Source: Burkholderiaceae bacterium
GTDB lineage: Bacteria; Pseudomonadota; Gammaproteobacteria; Burkholderiales; Burkholderiaceae_E
Length of the DNA: 64,000 nucleotides
Assembly (NCBI GenBank): GCA_021166725.1
Contig: JAJPES010000077.1
Location: 1-64,000, forward strand
Direction of reading: 5' to 3'
Shown here: positions 52,270-61,468 of the stretch, in pieces
How positions within the stretch are numbered: the first letter of the stretch is position 1
Layout of the letters: every line of letters begins with the position of its first letter
The notes under the pieces: model-generated
The model's database searches: none
What the model saw: the letters and a program-made list of their open reading frames with translations, nothing else
What the model was told of the DNA's origin: nothing
Position numbers and translations under genes: made by a program

Positions 52270-53670
52270 ATGACCCTGGCCCAACTTCTCGTCACCCTAC
52301 GCGTGCGCTGGTGGGTTGCGGTGCTCGTGTTGGCGACGACCGTGCTCACGACGCTGGTGGTCAGCGTGCAACTGCCCAAGCGCTACACCTCCGTCGCCCA
52401 GGTGATCGTCGACATCAAGGACCCGATCGGCGGAGGCGTGCTCGCGGCACAGGCGGGCAGCAGTTACATGGCGACGCAAATCGACATCATCAACAGCCGA
52501 AAAGTGGCGTTGCGAGTTGTCGACCGCCTACGCCTCGCGGAGAACACGACCGCGGTCGAGCAGTGGCGCTCGTCCACCGACGGCGGCCAGGGTTCGATCC
52601 GGCACTATTACGCGGATTTGCTGCTGAAGTACCTCGAGGTGAAGCCGTCGCGCGAATCTACGGTGGTGAGCATCGGGTACTCGAGCGGCGATCCGAACTT
52701 CGCGGCCACGGTAGCCAACGAATTCGCCCAGGCGTACATCGACACGAACATCGAACTGCGCGTGGAACCCGCTCGGCAGAGCGCGTCGTGGTTCGACGAA
52801 CAGACGCGTCAATTGCGGGAGAGCCTCGACCGCGCGCAAGGCCGACTCAGCGACTACCAGCGCAGCAAGGGCATTGTCAGCGCCGAAGAACGGCTCGACG
52901 TCGAGACCCTCAAGCTGCAGGAACTGAGCAGCCAGGCGACACAACTTGCCGCAGTAGCCGTGGAAAGCGCCAAGCGTCGATCGCTGGCGAAACAGGCGCT
53001 GGCGCTCGGTGGTGCGGCTGAACTGCCCGACGTCGTCGCGAACCCTCTGGTCGCGCAACTCAAGGCCGACCAGGCTCGCATGGAAGGCAAGCTCAAGGAA
53101 CAGGGCGCAATTCTCGGAGCCAACCACCCCGAGATCCTCAAGCTGCGACAGGAGCTCGAGAGCAACCGCGCGAGGCTCGCGCGCGAGATCGAGACGGTGG
53201 CCAACAGCCTCGACAAGACGGCCATGGTGAACACCCAGCGCGAGGCCGAGGCGCGCGCGGCGCTCGAGCGACAGCGTGCGCGGGTGCTGCAGATCAAGCA
53301 GGCGCGCGAAGAACTCACGGTGCTTCAGCGCGACGTCGAAAACGCGCAACGCGCGTACGACGCCGTGACGCAGCGCCTCACGCAAACGAACCTCGAGAGC
53401 CAGGCGGTGCAGGCGAACATCCTGCTGCTGAACCGGGCTGAGCCATCGATCGAGCCGTCGAGCCCGAGGATCGTGCTGAACGTGGCGATTTCGGCATTTC
53501 TCGGCTTGCTGCTCGGTGTCGCAGCAGCGGTTGCGCTCGAACTCGCCAACCGGCGCGTACGTCGACCCGAAGATCTGCTCGAGGTGATCCGAGCGCCGCT
53601 CCTCGCGGAGATCGGCGCCGTACCGACGCGAATGCAACGCCGCCAGGCCTGGTCAAAGGTGGCGTCGTGA
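52270..53670 (+). CDS. epsF: Chain length determinant protein EpsF
   Basis: 466-residue Wzz/GumC-type inner-membrane protein. One helix is near residues 12-33 (VRWWVAVLVLATTVLTTLVV) and another at about 410-432 (VLNVAISAFLGLLLGVAAAV). Between them lies a long helical, partly coiled-coil region (residues 165-375, KLKEQGAILGANHPEILKLR). It controls polymer length with EpsG. GAGG lies nine bases upstream of the ATG. The stop overlaps epsG by four bases (GTGA). Confidence 0.93.
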   Translation: MTLAQLLVTLRVRWWVAVLVLATTVLTTLVVSVQLPKRYTSVAQVIVDIKDPIGGGVLAAQAGSSYMATQIDIINSRKVALRVVDRLRLAENTTAVEQWRSSTDGGQGSIRHYYADLLLKYLEVKPSRESTVVSIGYSSGDPNFAATVANEFAQAYIDTNIELRVEPARQSASWFDEQTRQLRESLDRAQGRLSDYQRSKGIVSAEERLDVETLKLQELSSQATQLAAVAVESAKRRSLAKQALALGGAAELPDVVANPLVAQLKADQARMEGKLKEQGAILGANHPEILKLRQELESNRARLAREIETVANSLDKTAMVNTQREAEARAALERQRARVLQIKQAREELTVLQRDVENAQRAYDAVTQRLTQTNLESQAVQANILLLNRAEPSIEPSSPRIVLNVAISAFLGLLLGVAAAVALELANRRVRRPEDLLEVIRAPLLAEIGAVPTRMQRRQAWSKVAS

Positions 53671-54614
53671 ATACCCCGGAGATCGTCCACTACGCTTCCG
53701 TCTCAGGACGATCCGTCGACGAAGGGTCGAAGCGCACGCCCGGGGTTCGCGTAGCTTCCGCGCACTCGCCGACGCTTCGCGATCGCCCGATCGGTGCGAT
53801 CCTGCTCGACGCCGGACTCATCGAACTCGCCGACGTCGAGCGCATCGTGGCGCGGCAGCGCGAGAACAAACTGCGCTTCGGTGACGCCGCGGTGTCGCTC
53901 GGGCTGGTGAACACGGCCGATCTGCGCGCCGCGCTCGCCTATCAGTTCGACTATCCGGTGCTCGCTCCTGGCAGCAGCCGGATCAGCCGTGAAGTGCTCG
54001 CCGCCTACGATTCCGCACATCCCGTACTCGACGACATCCGGTCGCTGCGCAACCAGTTGCTTCTGCGATGGCTGACGGCCGAAGGCCAGTGCAACCGCGT
54101 GATCGCCATAGCCAGCCCCGACAGCGGAGACGGGCGCAGCTTCGTGGCGGCGAATCTCGCAGTGACCTTCTCGCAAATGGGCCAGCGCACGCTGCTCGTC
54201 GACGCCGATTTGCGCCGCCCGCGCATGCACCAACTCTTCGGGCTGGACGACCGAGCGGGACTGTCGGCGATGCTCGCCGACCGGAATGTGCGCGACGCGC
54301 AGCACCGTATCGAGGGGCTGCACGACCTCACCGTGATCCCGGTCGGCGGCCTGCCGCCAAACCCGCAGGATCTGCTGTCGCGCGACTCGTTCGCCGAACT
54401 GCTCGCCACCCTGTCGACCGGGTACGACGCGATCGTCGTGGATACACCGGCAGCTTCGTCGAGCCCGGAAGCATCGGTGATCGCGACTCGCGCACGTGGT
54501 TGCGTCGTGGTGGCCCGGCAGGGGTACACACGCTTGGACGCGCTGGCTACGCTCGGGCAGGATCTCGAGGAACTCGGTGTATCAATCATCGGTTCGATCT
54601 ACTGCAGGCACTGA
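53667..54614 (+). CDS. epsG: Chain length tyrosine kinase EpsG
   Basis: 315 residues from a GTG overlapping epsF. The N-terminal MshEN-like region is PIGAILLDAGLIELADVERI, up to AYQFDYPVL. The BY-kinase domain has the P-loop SPDSGDGRSFVAANLAV (Arg instead of Lys, as in other EpsG) at about 150-166, Walker A' TLLVDADLRRPR at 175-186, and the later VDTPAASSSPEA. The C-terminus is short, IYCRH, with one Tyr instead of a Tyr cluster. It is the cytoplasmic partner of EpsF. Confidence 0.92.
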   Translation: MNTPEIVHYASVSGRSVDEGSKRTPGVRVASAHSPTLRDRPIGAILLDAGLIELADVERIVARQRENKLRFGDAAVSLGLVNTADLRAALAYQFDYPVLAPGSSRISREVLAAYDSAHPVLDDIRSLRNQLLLRWLTAEGQCNRVIAIASPDSGDGRSFVAANLAVTFSQMGQRTLLVDADLRRPRMHQLFGLDDRAGLSAMLADRNVRDAQHRIEGLHDLTVIPVGGLPPNPQDLLSRDSFAELLATLSTGYDAIVVDTPAASSSPEASVIATRARGCVVVARQGYTRLDALATLGQDLEELGVSIIGSIYCRH

Positions 54615-54657
54615 CGAACGGCGAACGCGCAGCTCGGTGGACGAGGTGCGCGCGAGA

Positions 54658-55965
54658 ATGTTCGTCGACTTCTGTGCAGCACTGGAATCGCGCGGGATCC
54701 GGTATGTGATTCTCGCCGGACACGATTTCTATCCGGATCGCATCGATTCGGATGTCGACTTCATGGTGTCGGAGGCGGACTTCGAGCGTCTGCCACGCTT
54801 GTTCGCCTCGGAGGGGTTCATCCCGGGCGCGCGCCTCATCCACACCTCTCAGCATGAAACAACTGCCTGCTGCTTCGTCTTTACGCAGCAAATCGGTTCG
54901 CGACTCGCCTTCCTGCATGCCGATGCATCCGCCAGCTATCGACGCAGGGGACGGTTGTGGATGCGCAGCGAGACCGTCCTGTCGAGTCGTCGCAGGAGTC
55001 CCGGCGGATTCTGGATTCCCGCCCCCGCCGTGGAGTTCGAGTATTACCTGGTGAAGCGGTTGGACAAGGGTCGTCTCGAACTGCCGCAACTCAAAGTGCT
55101 GGCAGCGAGGTTCGTCGAAGAAGCCCCGGCCTGCAAGGCGGTACTCGCCAATATATTGCCACCCCCGCTGGCGGATTCGACTGCACACGCCATCGCGCGA
55201 CGCGATGCGCGATGGTTCGCGAATCACACAAGAGAGTTGAGGCAGGCGATCCTGCGCTCGATGTCCAAGGAGGGGCTTGCACGTCGATCGATTGCCCGCG
55301 TCGGCGAACTGCGGCGCAAGTGGCTGCGAGTTATGCAGCCAACCGGGTTCGTAATTGCGGTATTAGGGCCCGATGGCAGCGGCAAGACAACCGTGATCGA
55401 GCACCTGGAGCACGAACTCGCACCGGTATTTCGGCGCGCGCGGCGGTTTCACTTGCGACCACGATTCGGTACTGCTCCGGGCACCACAACCTGTGCGAAG
55501 CCGCACGGACAACCGCCGCGCAGCTGGGCGGCTAGTGCGCTGAAAGTGCTGCTCTTTGCGAGTGACTACTGGACCGGATGGCTTGGAATCGTACTGGCGG
55601 CGCGCGTGCGCTCGACCCTATTGATCTTCGACCGCTACTACCAGGACATGCTCGTGGATCCGGTTCGCTATCGGCTTCCGCCACGATTCGGCCTGGCACG
55701 TTCGTTCGCGCCGTCGATACCGAAGCCGGACATGTGGCTCGTTCTTCGCACCTCGCCGACGGCCTTGATCGCTCGCAAGCAGGAACTCGATCCGATGGCA
55801 GCAGAGGATCTCGTCGAGCGTTATAGCAACCTCACTGCGGAGCTGGCGGGCGCGTTCGAAATCTCCACCGACGGCGCGCTGGAGTCTTCCCTCGAACGCG
55901 CAGTCACGACCGTGCGAACCGAATTGGAAAGGCGGGTGTTCGTACGCATCGGAGTAGCGCGATGA
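54658..55965 (+). CDS. Nucleotidyltransferase-like domain fused to thymidylate-kinase-like domain
   Basis: 435 residues. The N-terminal half (about 1-160) looks like a nucleotidyltransferase fold, with SRGIRYVILAGHDFYPDRID and SDVDFMVSEADFE, which has the metal-binding acidic pair. The C-terminal half has a P-loop AVLGPDGSGKTTVIEHL (residues 234-250), LIFDRYYQDMLVDP and a kinase-like end. The ATG at 54658 follows GACGAGG; GTGs at 54637 and 54646 are alternatives. This pairing occurs in some exopolysaccharide loci. The substrate is unknown. The next gene overlaps by four bases. Confidence 0.7.
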   Translation: MFVDFCAALESRGIRYVILAGHDFYPDRIDSDVDFMVSEADFERLPRLFASEGFIPGARLIHTSQHETTACCFVFTQQIGSRLAFLHADASASYRRRGRLWMRSETVLSSRRRSPGGFWIPAPAVEFEYYLVKRLDKGRLELPQLKVLAARFVEEAPACKAVLANILPPPLADSTAHAIARRDARWFANHTRELRQAILRSMSKEGLARRSIARVGELRRKWLRVMQPTGFVIAVLGPDGSGKTTVIEHLEHELAPVFRRARRFHLRPRFGTAPGTTTCAKPHGQPPRSWAASALKVLLFASDYWTGWLGIVLAARVRSTLLIFDRYYQDMLVDPVRYRLPPRFGLARSFAPSIPKPDMWLVLRTSPTALIARKQELDPMAAEDLVERYSNLTAELAGAFEISTDGALESSLERAVTTVRTELERRVFVRIGVAR

Positions 55966-57284
55966 GCCAGACAAGGCGTCCATTGAAGGTGCTTCTGTCG
56001 GCATACGCCTGCGAGCCCGACCGCGGATCGGAACCGGGGGTCGGCTGGAACTGGATGCTGGCCCTTCTGCGCCGCGGCTATCACGTATGGGTTATCACGC
56101 GGGCGAACAATCGCCATCGGATCGAAAAAGCGTGCGAAGAACGCGAGTTGCCGTTGGGTAGTCGCCTGCACTTCGTGTATTACGACCTGCCCCGTTGGGC
56201 CCGCTGGTGGAAGAGAGGTGGCGCCGGCGTTCACCTCTATTACACCCTCTGGCAAAGACAGATCTATTCGCTCGCAATACACGAGCACAGACGACATCGA
56301 TTCGATGTTGTGCATCACCTGACTTTCGGTGTATGGCGCCAAACAAGCCACCTCCACAAGCTGGGCGTTCCGTTCATCTTCGGGCCGGTCGGCGGTGGCG
56401 AGGAGGCTCCGTGGGCTCTGGTTCGTACACTGCCGCTAAATGACAGATTTCTGGAGATCGCGAGAGTCTTTCTCAACCGGGTCGCGCTCCTGAACCCCCA
56501 ACTGCGTGCCTGTGCACGTAAAGCAGCGCTCGTCGTCGCGCGTACCCCGGAGACCGCACAGCGGCTTCGACGATTCGGTATTGATTGCACCGTCGCACCC
56601 GACATCGGCATCGACACAGATGGGATCGTCCCTGCGAACGAAACATGCAATGGCCCCCTTCGATGCATCTATGCGGGACGTCTTCTCGGCTGGAAAGGCG
56701 TGCATCTAGCAATCGACGCGGTCAGGAAGGCTCGGCAGAACGGCGCAAAAGTCACACTGACAATCGTGGGTCGGGGGGCGCTGCGCAATGCACTCGAAGA
56801 GCGCGCCGTTGAACTCACCGCAGACGACACGATCCGCTTCGTCGATTGGCTCGCTCAGGGAGACCTCTTCGATGCGTATCGACGTCATGACCTGTTGCTG
56901 TTCCCGAGCCTGCATGACTCTGGCGGCAGCGTAGTGCTGGAGGCAATGGCGCAGGGACTTCCCGTGGTATGCCTGGGCCTCGGCGGCCCCGGCGCGATCG
57001 TCGACGCAAGTTGCGGCACCGCCGTCGCGAGCCGAGGCCGGCGCGCAAGCGAGGTCATCGATGAACTCGCTTCCGTTCTTTCCTCGCTCTTTGCCGACAC
57101 GGTCGCACTCGACCAGCTGAAGCGCGGAGCGTACGCCCGCGCCGTGGCAATGAACTGGGATCGTACTGTCCAGCGTACCTACGACCATATTCCCGCTGAA
57201 ACCGCGGGCGACTGCCATGCGGCCGGCAACGTGGCGACATGCCGGCCGAGCGGCCGGCGGCCGGCCCTACAACGCGGGCAGTAG
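55962..57284 (+). CDS. GT4-like glycosyltransferase
   Basis: 440-residue GT-B-fold enzyme. The N-terminal domain is KVLLSAYACEPDRGSEPGVG to PFIFGPVGGGEEAPW. The C-terminal donor-binding domain shows CIYAGRLLGWKGVHLAIDA, LTIVGRGALRNAL and FPSLHDSGGSVVLEAMAQGL. It adds a sugar to the lipid-linked repeat. The final 20 residues overlap the next gene start. Donor and acceptor are unknown. Confidence 0.9.
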   Translation: MSQTRRPLKVLLSAYACEPDRGSEPGVGWNWMLALLRRGYHVWVITRANNRHRIEKACEERELPLGSRLHFVYYDLPRWARWWKRGGAGVHLYYTLWQRQIYSLAIHEHRRHRFDVVHHLTFGVWRQTSHLHKLGVPFIFGPVGGGEEAPWALVRTLPLNDRFLEIARVFLNRVALLNPQLRACARKAALVVARTPETAQRLRRFGIDCTVAPDIGIDTDGIVPANETCNGPLRCIYAGRLLGWKGVHLAIDAVRKARQNGAKVTLTIVGRGALRNALEERAVELTADDTIRFVDWLAQGDLFDAYRRHDLLLFPSLHDSGGSVVLEAMAQGLPVVCLGLGGPGAIVDASCGTAVASRGRRASEVIDELASVLSSLFADTVALDQLKRGAYARAVAMNWDRTVQRTYDHIPAETAGDCHAAGNVATCRPSGRRPALQRGQ

Positions 57285-59776
57285 CTCGATTCTCTTCGAT
57301 GGCCGGAACCGTCGCTGCGCGCACCCCGGTTTGGAGCCTCGCCGACCAGGCATTGGTCAGCGCCGTCAACTTCCTGAGCAGCGTCATCCTCGCGCGCACG
57401 TTGGGACTGGAAGCCTTCGGTGCGTACGCCGTAGCGCAGATGTATCTCTTCTACGCCAATACCTTTCAGGGAGCTTTAGTCGTCTCTCCGATGATGATCG
57501 AGGTTCCGGCGCATGGCGGGACGGGCGGCGATCGACGTAGGCTTCTGAACGGCTATCTCGGCTACTCGACGATCGTAGGCCTCGCGACCGTCGTTACCGT
57601 GCAACTTCTCGCCGAAATTTTGGGGCGCTGGTCGGGCGCGCTCTCGGTCCGCGGGTTAGTGCTTCCCCTGGCGATCCTGATGATCGCCTTTCCGACGCAG
57701 GACTGGCTGCGGCGGGTCCACTACACGCAAAGCGCGCACCGCCGAGCTTTCTTTTCGGACGCCCTTGCCTACGGCGGCTACCTCAGCGCGCTACTGCTGT
57801 TAGCCACACATCATCGTCTTGATGCTGCCGCGGCATTCTGGGCAATGGCTTTCTCTTTCGGGGCCACGGCCCTCGCAGGTCTCGCATTGGACAGGTATTG
57901 GCCGGACCTCCGCCGCTCGGCGCGCGTCATTCGAGCCCAATGGCGCAGCAGCCGCGATTATCTATTGAGCTGGCAACTGCAGTGGCTGGCCTCGCAGGGC
58001 GTGATTCTCTTCGGCACCGCCATCGCGGGCCAGCAGGCTGCGGGCGCCCTCCGCGCAGCGCAGAACCTGCTCGGTCCGGTGGTTGTCCTGTTTCAATGGC
58101 TGGACAACGTCTTGCCGGTGCATTTCGCTAGACACTTGAAAGATGCGGGTGCCGACGCGCTCCGATTGCATGCGAGCCGCCTTCGCAATCTGGGATTGGT
58201 CGGGCTCGCACTCGCTGCCGTACTGCTCGCGACGTTCAGCGGTACGTTGATGGCCATGATCTACGGAGAGCCGTATCGTCCGTTCGCAACGCTAGCGAAT
58301 GCGTTCGCGCTCTACTTTCTGCTCGGCTATGCGTACCGAATCGACGCGTATCAGGTACGCGTACTCGGACACACGGCACCGCTCGCCAGGGCGAGCGCCC
58401 TTTGGGCTGCCGTCAGCGTTCTCTCGTCGCTGGTTCTGGCTTTGAGCGGCAAGCTTGACGCGCTTGGAATCCTGGCAGCGATGATTTCGGGGCAGATGGT
58501 CGCCGTCTTACACCTCGCCTTGACGCGTAATCGTCGGCCGCAGTCGCCGCACGTGCAGAGACATTCGGAGCCGACCTTTATCGTATTGAGAGACCGGCGA
58601 GGCCGGCCATGGCTGGTGCTGCCCACCGCCACCGCGAGACACATGCGCGCGACGCTTCAGTTGTATGCGCCGTCACGTTGGTCGGGCCGAATTTATCGCT
58701 TTACCTTGCGTACGCTGCTGCCAATCGCGATGACGATCGGATGGGTCCGTTGCATGTCCGCTGCGCAAGCCGGCATTCCGGATCTCTCGCCGATCTTGGC
58801 TTCGGCACCGAACGCCCGTGCTGATTTCGTCGGCGGGCTGATATCGGAGGAACTGCCCGGAGCACGGAAGCTGACGCTGCGGATCATGGATCCACAAGGG
58901 GCAGCGCTTGCGTACGCAAGACTCGGCTCGCATCCCATGGTCCTGACGCGCTTGGCTGCGGAAGTCGAGGTATTGCGGAGCCTGGTCGCGACTGAGGTCG
59001 CGAACAAGGTTCCCACGGTACTGGCAGACGGGCTGCTGCAGCCCGACGGCATGCGGTATTTGCTCGAGTCAGCGGGGCCCGATCGGAGCGCGAGTGCAAT
59101 CCTTAGAGACACACATTTCCGATTTCTCGCTGCGCTCACGACGAATGCAAGCGTATTGTTAAATGACGTTACGAAGAAACTAGAACGTGATCTAGCGCCC
59201 TTCCTGTCCGCGAAGAATCTTGCGAGCATCACGGTGACGAAGGCGCTGGCGAACCTAACGTTGTACCGAGACTCACGGCTGGCGCTCTGCATCGAGCATG
59301 GCGATTTTGCTCCTTGGAACATCCGGCAGCGCGTAGATGGACAGATCTTCGTGATCGACTGGGAGCACGCGCAGCCCGAAGGGCTGCCGTGGTGCGACGC
59401 ACTTCATTTCTGCTTCCAGACCGCCGTTCTGGCAAGGCGCCGGTCAGCAACGGCGGTGCTGGCCGAGATGCGGGCGACAATGCGTTCGGAGAACGCGCGC
59501 TCGTATGAGCAGGCGGTGACAAGCGGCCGTCAGACGCTCGACATCGACCAGTTTATCTCGCTCTATCTGCTGAGGGCGATCGCCCGGAGTGTCATCGACG
59601 GGCGCGCTACAAACCCGCTTCTTCAGCGGACGCGCCTCGAGATCCTCGGATTGCTGATTAAGGATCGGTACAAGTTCGAAGAACGAACCATCGTCAAAGT
59701 GACCTCTGGGCAGACTGTTCCATCGGAAGAATGCACCGCGATCACGGCGACAGCCGTCCGCGGCGAATCCCGATGA
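57239..59776 (+). CDS. Flippase (Wzx-like) fused to an aminoglycoside-phosphotransferase-like kinase
   Basis: 845 residues from ATG at 57239; ATG at 57299, after the glycosyltransferase stop, is an alternative. Residues about 30-430 form a 12-14-helix polysaccharide exporter of the Wzx/MATE type (QALVSAVNFLSSVILARTLG). Residues about 560-830 resemble the APH/choline kinase fold. The catalytic loop is HGDFAPWN with H687, and the metal site is VIDWEHA with D707. The lipid-linked sugar repeat could be phosphorylated or phosphoryl-modified during flipping, which is inference. G+C falls in this part of the locus. Confidence 0.8.
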   Translation: MPAERPAAGPTTRAVARFSSMAGTVAARTPVWSLADQALVSAVNFLSSVILARTLGLEAFGAYAVAQMYLFYANTFQGALVVSPMMIEVPAHGGTGGDRRRLLNGYLGYSTIVGLATVVTVQLLAEILGRWSGALSVRGLVLPLAILMIAFPTQDWLRRVHYTQSAHRRAFFSDALAYGGYLSALLLLATHHRLDAAAAFWAMAFSFGATALAGLALDRYWPDLRRSARVIRAQWRSSRDYLLSWQLQWLASQGVILFGTAIAGQQAAGALRAAQNLLGPVVVLFQWLDNVLPVHFARHLKDAGADALRLHASRLRNLGLVGLALAAVLLATFSGTLMAMIYGEPYRPFATLANAFALYFLLGYAYRIDAYQVRVLGHTAPLARASALWAAVSVLSSLVLALSGKLDALGILAAMISGQMVAVLHLALTRNRRPQSPHVQRHSEPTFIVLRDRRGRPWLVLPTATARHMRATLQLYAPSRWSGRIYRFTLRTLLPIAMTIGWVRCMSAAQAGIPDLSPILASAPNARADFVGGLISEELPGARKLTLRIMDPQGAALAYARLGSHPMVLTRLAAEVEVLRSLVATEVANKVPTVLADGLLQPDGMRYLLESAGPDRSASAILRDTHFRFLAALTTNASVLLNDVTKKLERDLAPFLSAKNLASITVTKALANLTLYRDSRLALCIEHGDFAPWNIRQRVDGQIFVIDWEHAQPEGLPWCDALHFCFQTAVLARRRSATAVLAEMRATMRSENARSYEQAVTSGRQTLDIDQFISLYLLRAIARSVIDGRATNPLLQRTRLEILGLLIKDRYKFEERTIVKVTSGQTVPSEECTAITATAVRGESR

Positions 59777-59780
59777 GGCC

Positions 59781-61451
59781 ATGAGCACACAATCGCACGG
59801 GGTGCCACTCCGCATTTACCGCGCATCCGGGCGCGGGTTCGCTTGGTCAGCCGCTTGGGTCGCAACCCTAGGCCTAGGGATCGCGTTCGCGATCGCAACC
59901 GGTATCGCAGTTGCCATCGCCTGGTGGTTGGTCGTGCCCGCGCTGATTGTTACATTCGCGCTGGTTGCGATCGGTGCGCTTCTGGTCGCCGTCGCGCCGT
60001 CGGCTCCGCTCTGGGCCCGGATGACGCTCGTCGTTCTTCTCGGCCATCTGCTGCTCAACTACGGTTTCGCGAATGCCGTGCTGGCTATAGGACCCGTGCG
60101 CGCGCCATTGAGCGAACTGGTGCTGGTAATCGCGCTTGTCGGTTCGGGTGTCTATCTGTTGCGAGCCGGCGCTCAATGCGTGCCAGCGACCATGTGGTTG
60201 TTCCTCGCCTGGTTGACCTTCGTGCTGGGGATGCATGTTCCAAGAGGTTTTGCCCGGTATGGCATCGTGGCGCTGCGCGATGCGTTGCCGACCGTGCAAA
60301 TGCTCTACCTGCTGCCGGGATTCGTAATCGCCCACATGGCGATGCGCCACGCCGATGGAGCTCGCTGGACTCGACGATTCGTCCTGATTGTCGGAGTGTG
60401 CATAGCCGTCTACGGGCTCGCGTATCCCCTTCAGAAGACACTCCTCGGCTATTCACCCCGCGTCACCGGAATGCAACAGGCGGTTCCGTTGGTGGGCTAT
60501 TTCGCATCCTGGCCGCAGGTCGCCCTCACCGGAATCTGCGGTGTGCTGCTGTGGGGCTGGGCGCGCCCCGAGCAAGACTCGTTGCTTTTCAAAGCGCTTC
60601 GCGCGGTCCTCATCACGGCATTCGGAATCTCCTTTCTGTTCGTACAGTCGCGCGGCGGCTACGTCACTGCGATCGCTCTTCTGGTTCTGCTGCTTTTGAT
60701 CGGAGATCAGGCCCGAACTGCGGGAAGGCTCGCATTGGCAGGAGTTTTCGGCGTCGTTTTGCTATTCGGTGTCAGCACACTGGGCCTCGAACTCCGGGGC
60801 CGGGTCGGAAACGTGACGCTCGAATCGGCAATTGACCACCTGACGACGCTAAGCGGACGGGCAGATTCCTCGAGCGACTTTCAAGGCGCTGCCGGCGGCA
60901 TCGTACAAAGGCGAATGTGGCGCGAACAGTCGCTGCGGTTGTGGCGCACCGATCTCGAGACCACGGTATTCGGGATCGGCTATGGACAACCACTGACCAA
61001 CTTCACTGTCGGCGGCACCGAAGGCGGATCGATCATTGTCCGGGAACCTCACAACAGCTACGTCACAATTCTTACTCGCCTGGGAGTCACCGGCATCGTC
61101 TTCATGTTGCTGTTGCACGGCATGGCTTTTGGAACGGCACTACGCCTGTATCGGAAGGCCTGCAGGTACGGCGACAGGCCGCTGGCTGCAATGGCACTCG
61201 GAACAGCCGTGTACTTCGTCTGCAACTATCTCAACGCGATCGGGCAGCCGAATTTCGAGAATCCGCACTTCGCAGTTCCGTATTTCTTTCTCGCCGGCGT
61301 GACCTTCTCGCTGTGGCGTAGTTATGAGTCGACACGCTTCTCGAAGTCGCGTTCAGCGCAATCCTCCAAAGACGTCCTGTGTCTGCACTGTTATGGCGTG
61401 AACGGTTCAGCCAAACGCATAACACGCTACAAAAAGAGAGCGAATAAATAA
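59781..61451 (+). CDS. O-antigen-ligase-like polymerase (Wzy/WaaL family)
   Basis: 556 residues with about 12 membrane helices and a large periplasmic loop (about 355-440) that holds the Wzy_C-type motif region GRADSSSDFQGA, WREQSLRLWRTDLETTVFGI and REPHNSYVTILTRLGVTG. It could polymerise repeat units or ligate them, as in O-antigen ligases. It follows the flippase by four bases. The last 40 residues are polar and basic. Confidence 0.85.
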   Translation: MSTQSHGVPLRIYRASGRGFAWSAAWVATLGLGIAFAIATGIAVAIAWWLVVPALIVTFALVAIGALLVAVAPSAPLWARMTLVVLLGHLLLNYGFANAVLAIGPVRAPLSELVLVIALVGSGVYLLRAGAQCVPATMWLFLAWLTFVLGMHVPRGFARYGIVALRDALPTVQMLYLLPGFVIAHMAMRHADGARWTRRFVLIVGVCIAVYGLAYPLQKTLLGYSPRVTGMQQAVPLVGYFASWPQVALTGICGVLLWGWARPEQDSLLFKALRAVLITAFGISFLFVQSRGGYVTAIALLVLLLLIGDQARTAGRLALAGVFGVVLLFGVSTLGLELRGRVGNVTLESAIDHLTTLSGRADSSSDFQGAAGGIVQRRMWREQSLRLWRTDLETTVFGIGYGQPLTNFTVGGTEGGSIIVREPHNSYVTILTRLGVTGIVFMLLLHGMAFGTALRLYRKACRYGDRPLAAMALGTAVYFVCNYLNAIGQPNFENPHFAVPYFFLAGVTFSLWRSYESTRFSKSRSAQSSKDVLCLHCYGVNGSAKRITRYKKRANK

Positions 61452-61468
61452 GCGGAGTACGACCCAGG

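Noticed and set aside
53667-54614. P-loop Arg in EpsG as a lost-function sign
   Set aside because: To my knowledge EpsG-type kinases commonly have GxGRS here, so it is not unusual.
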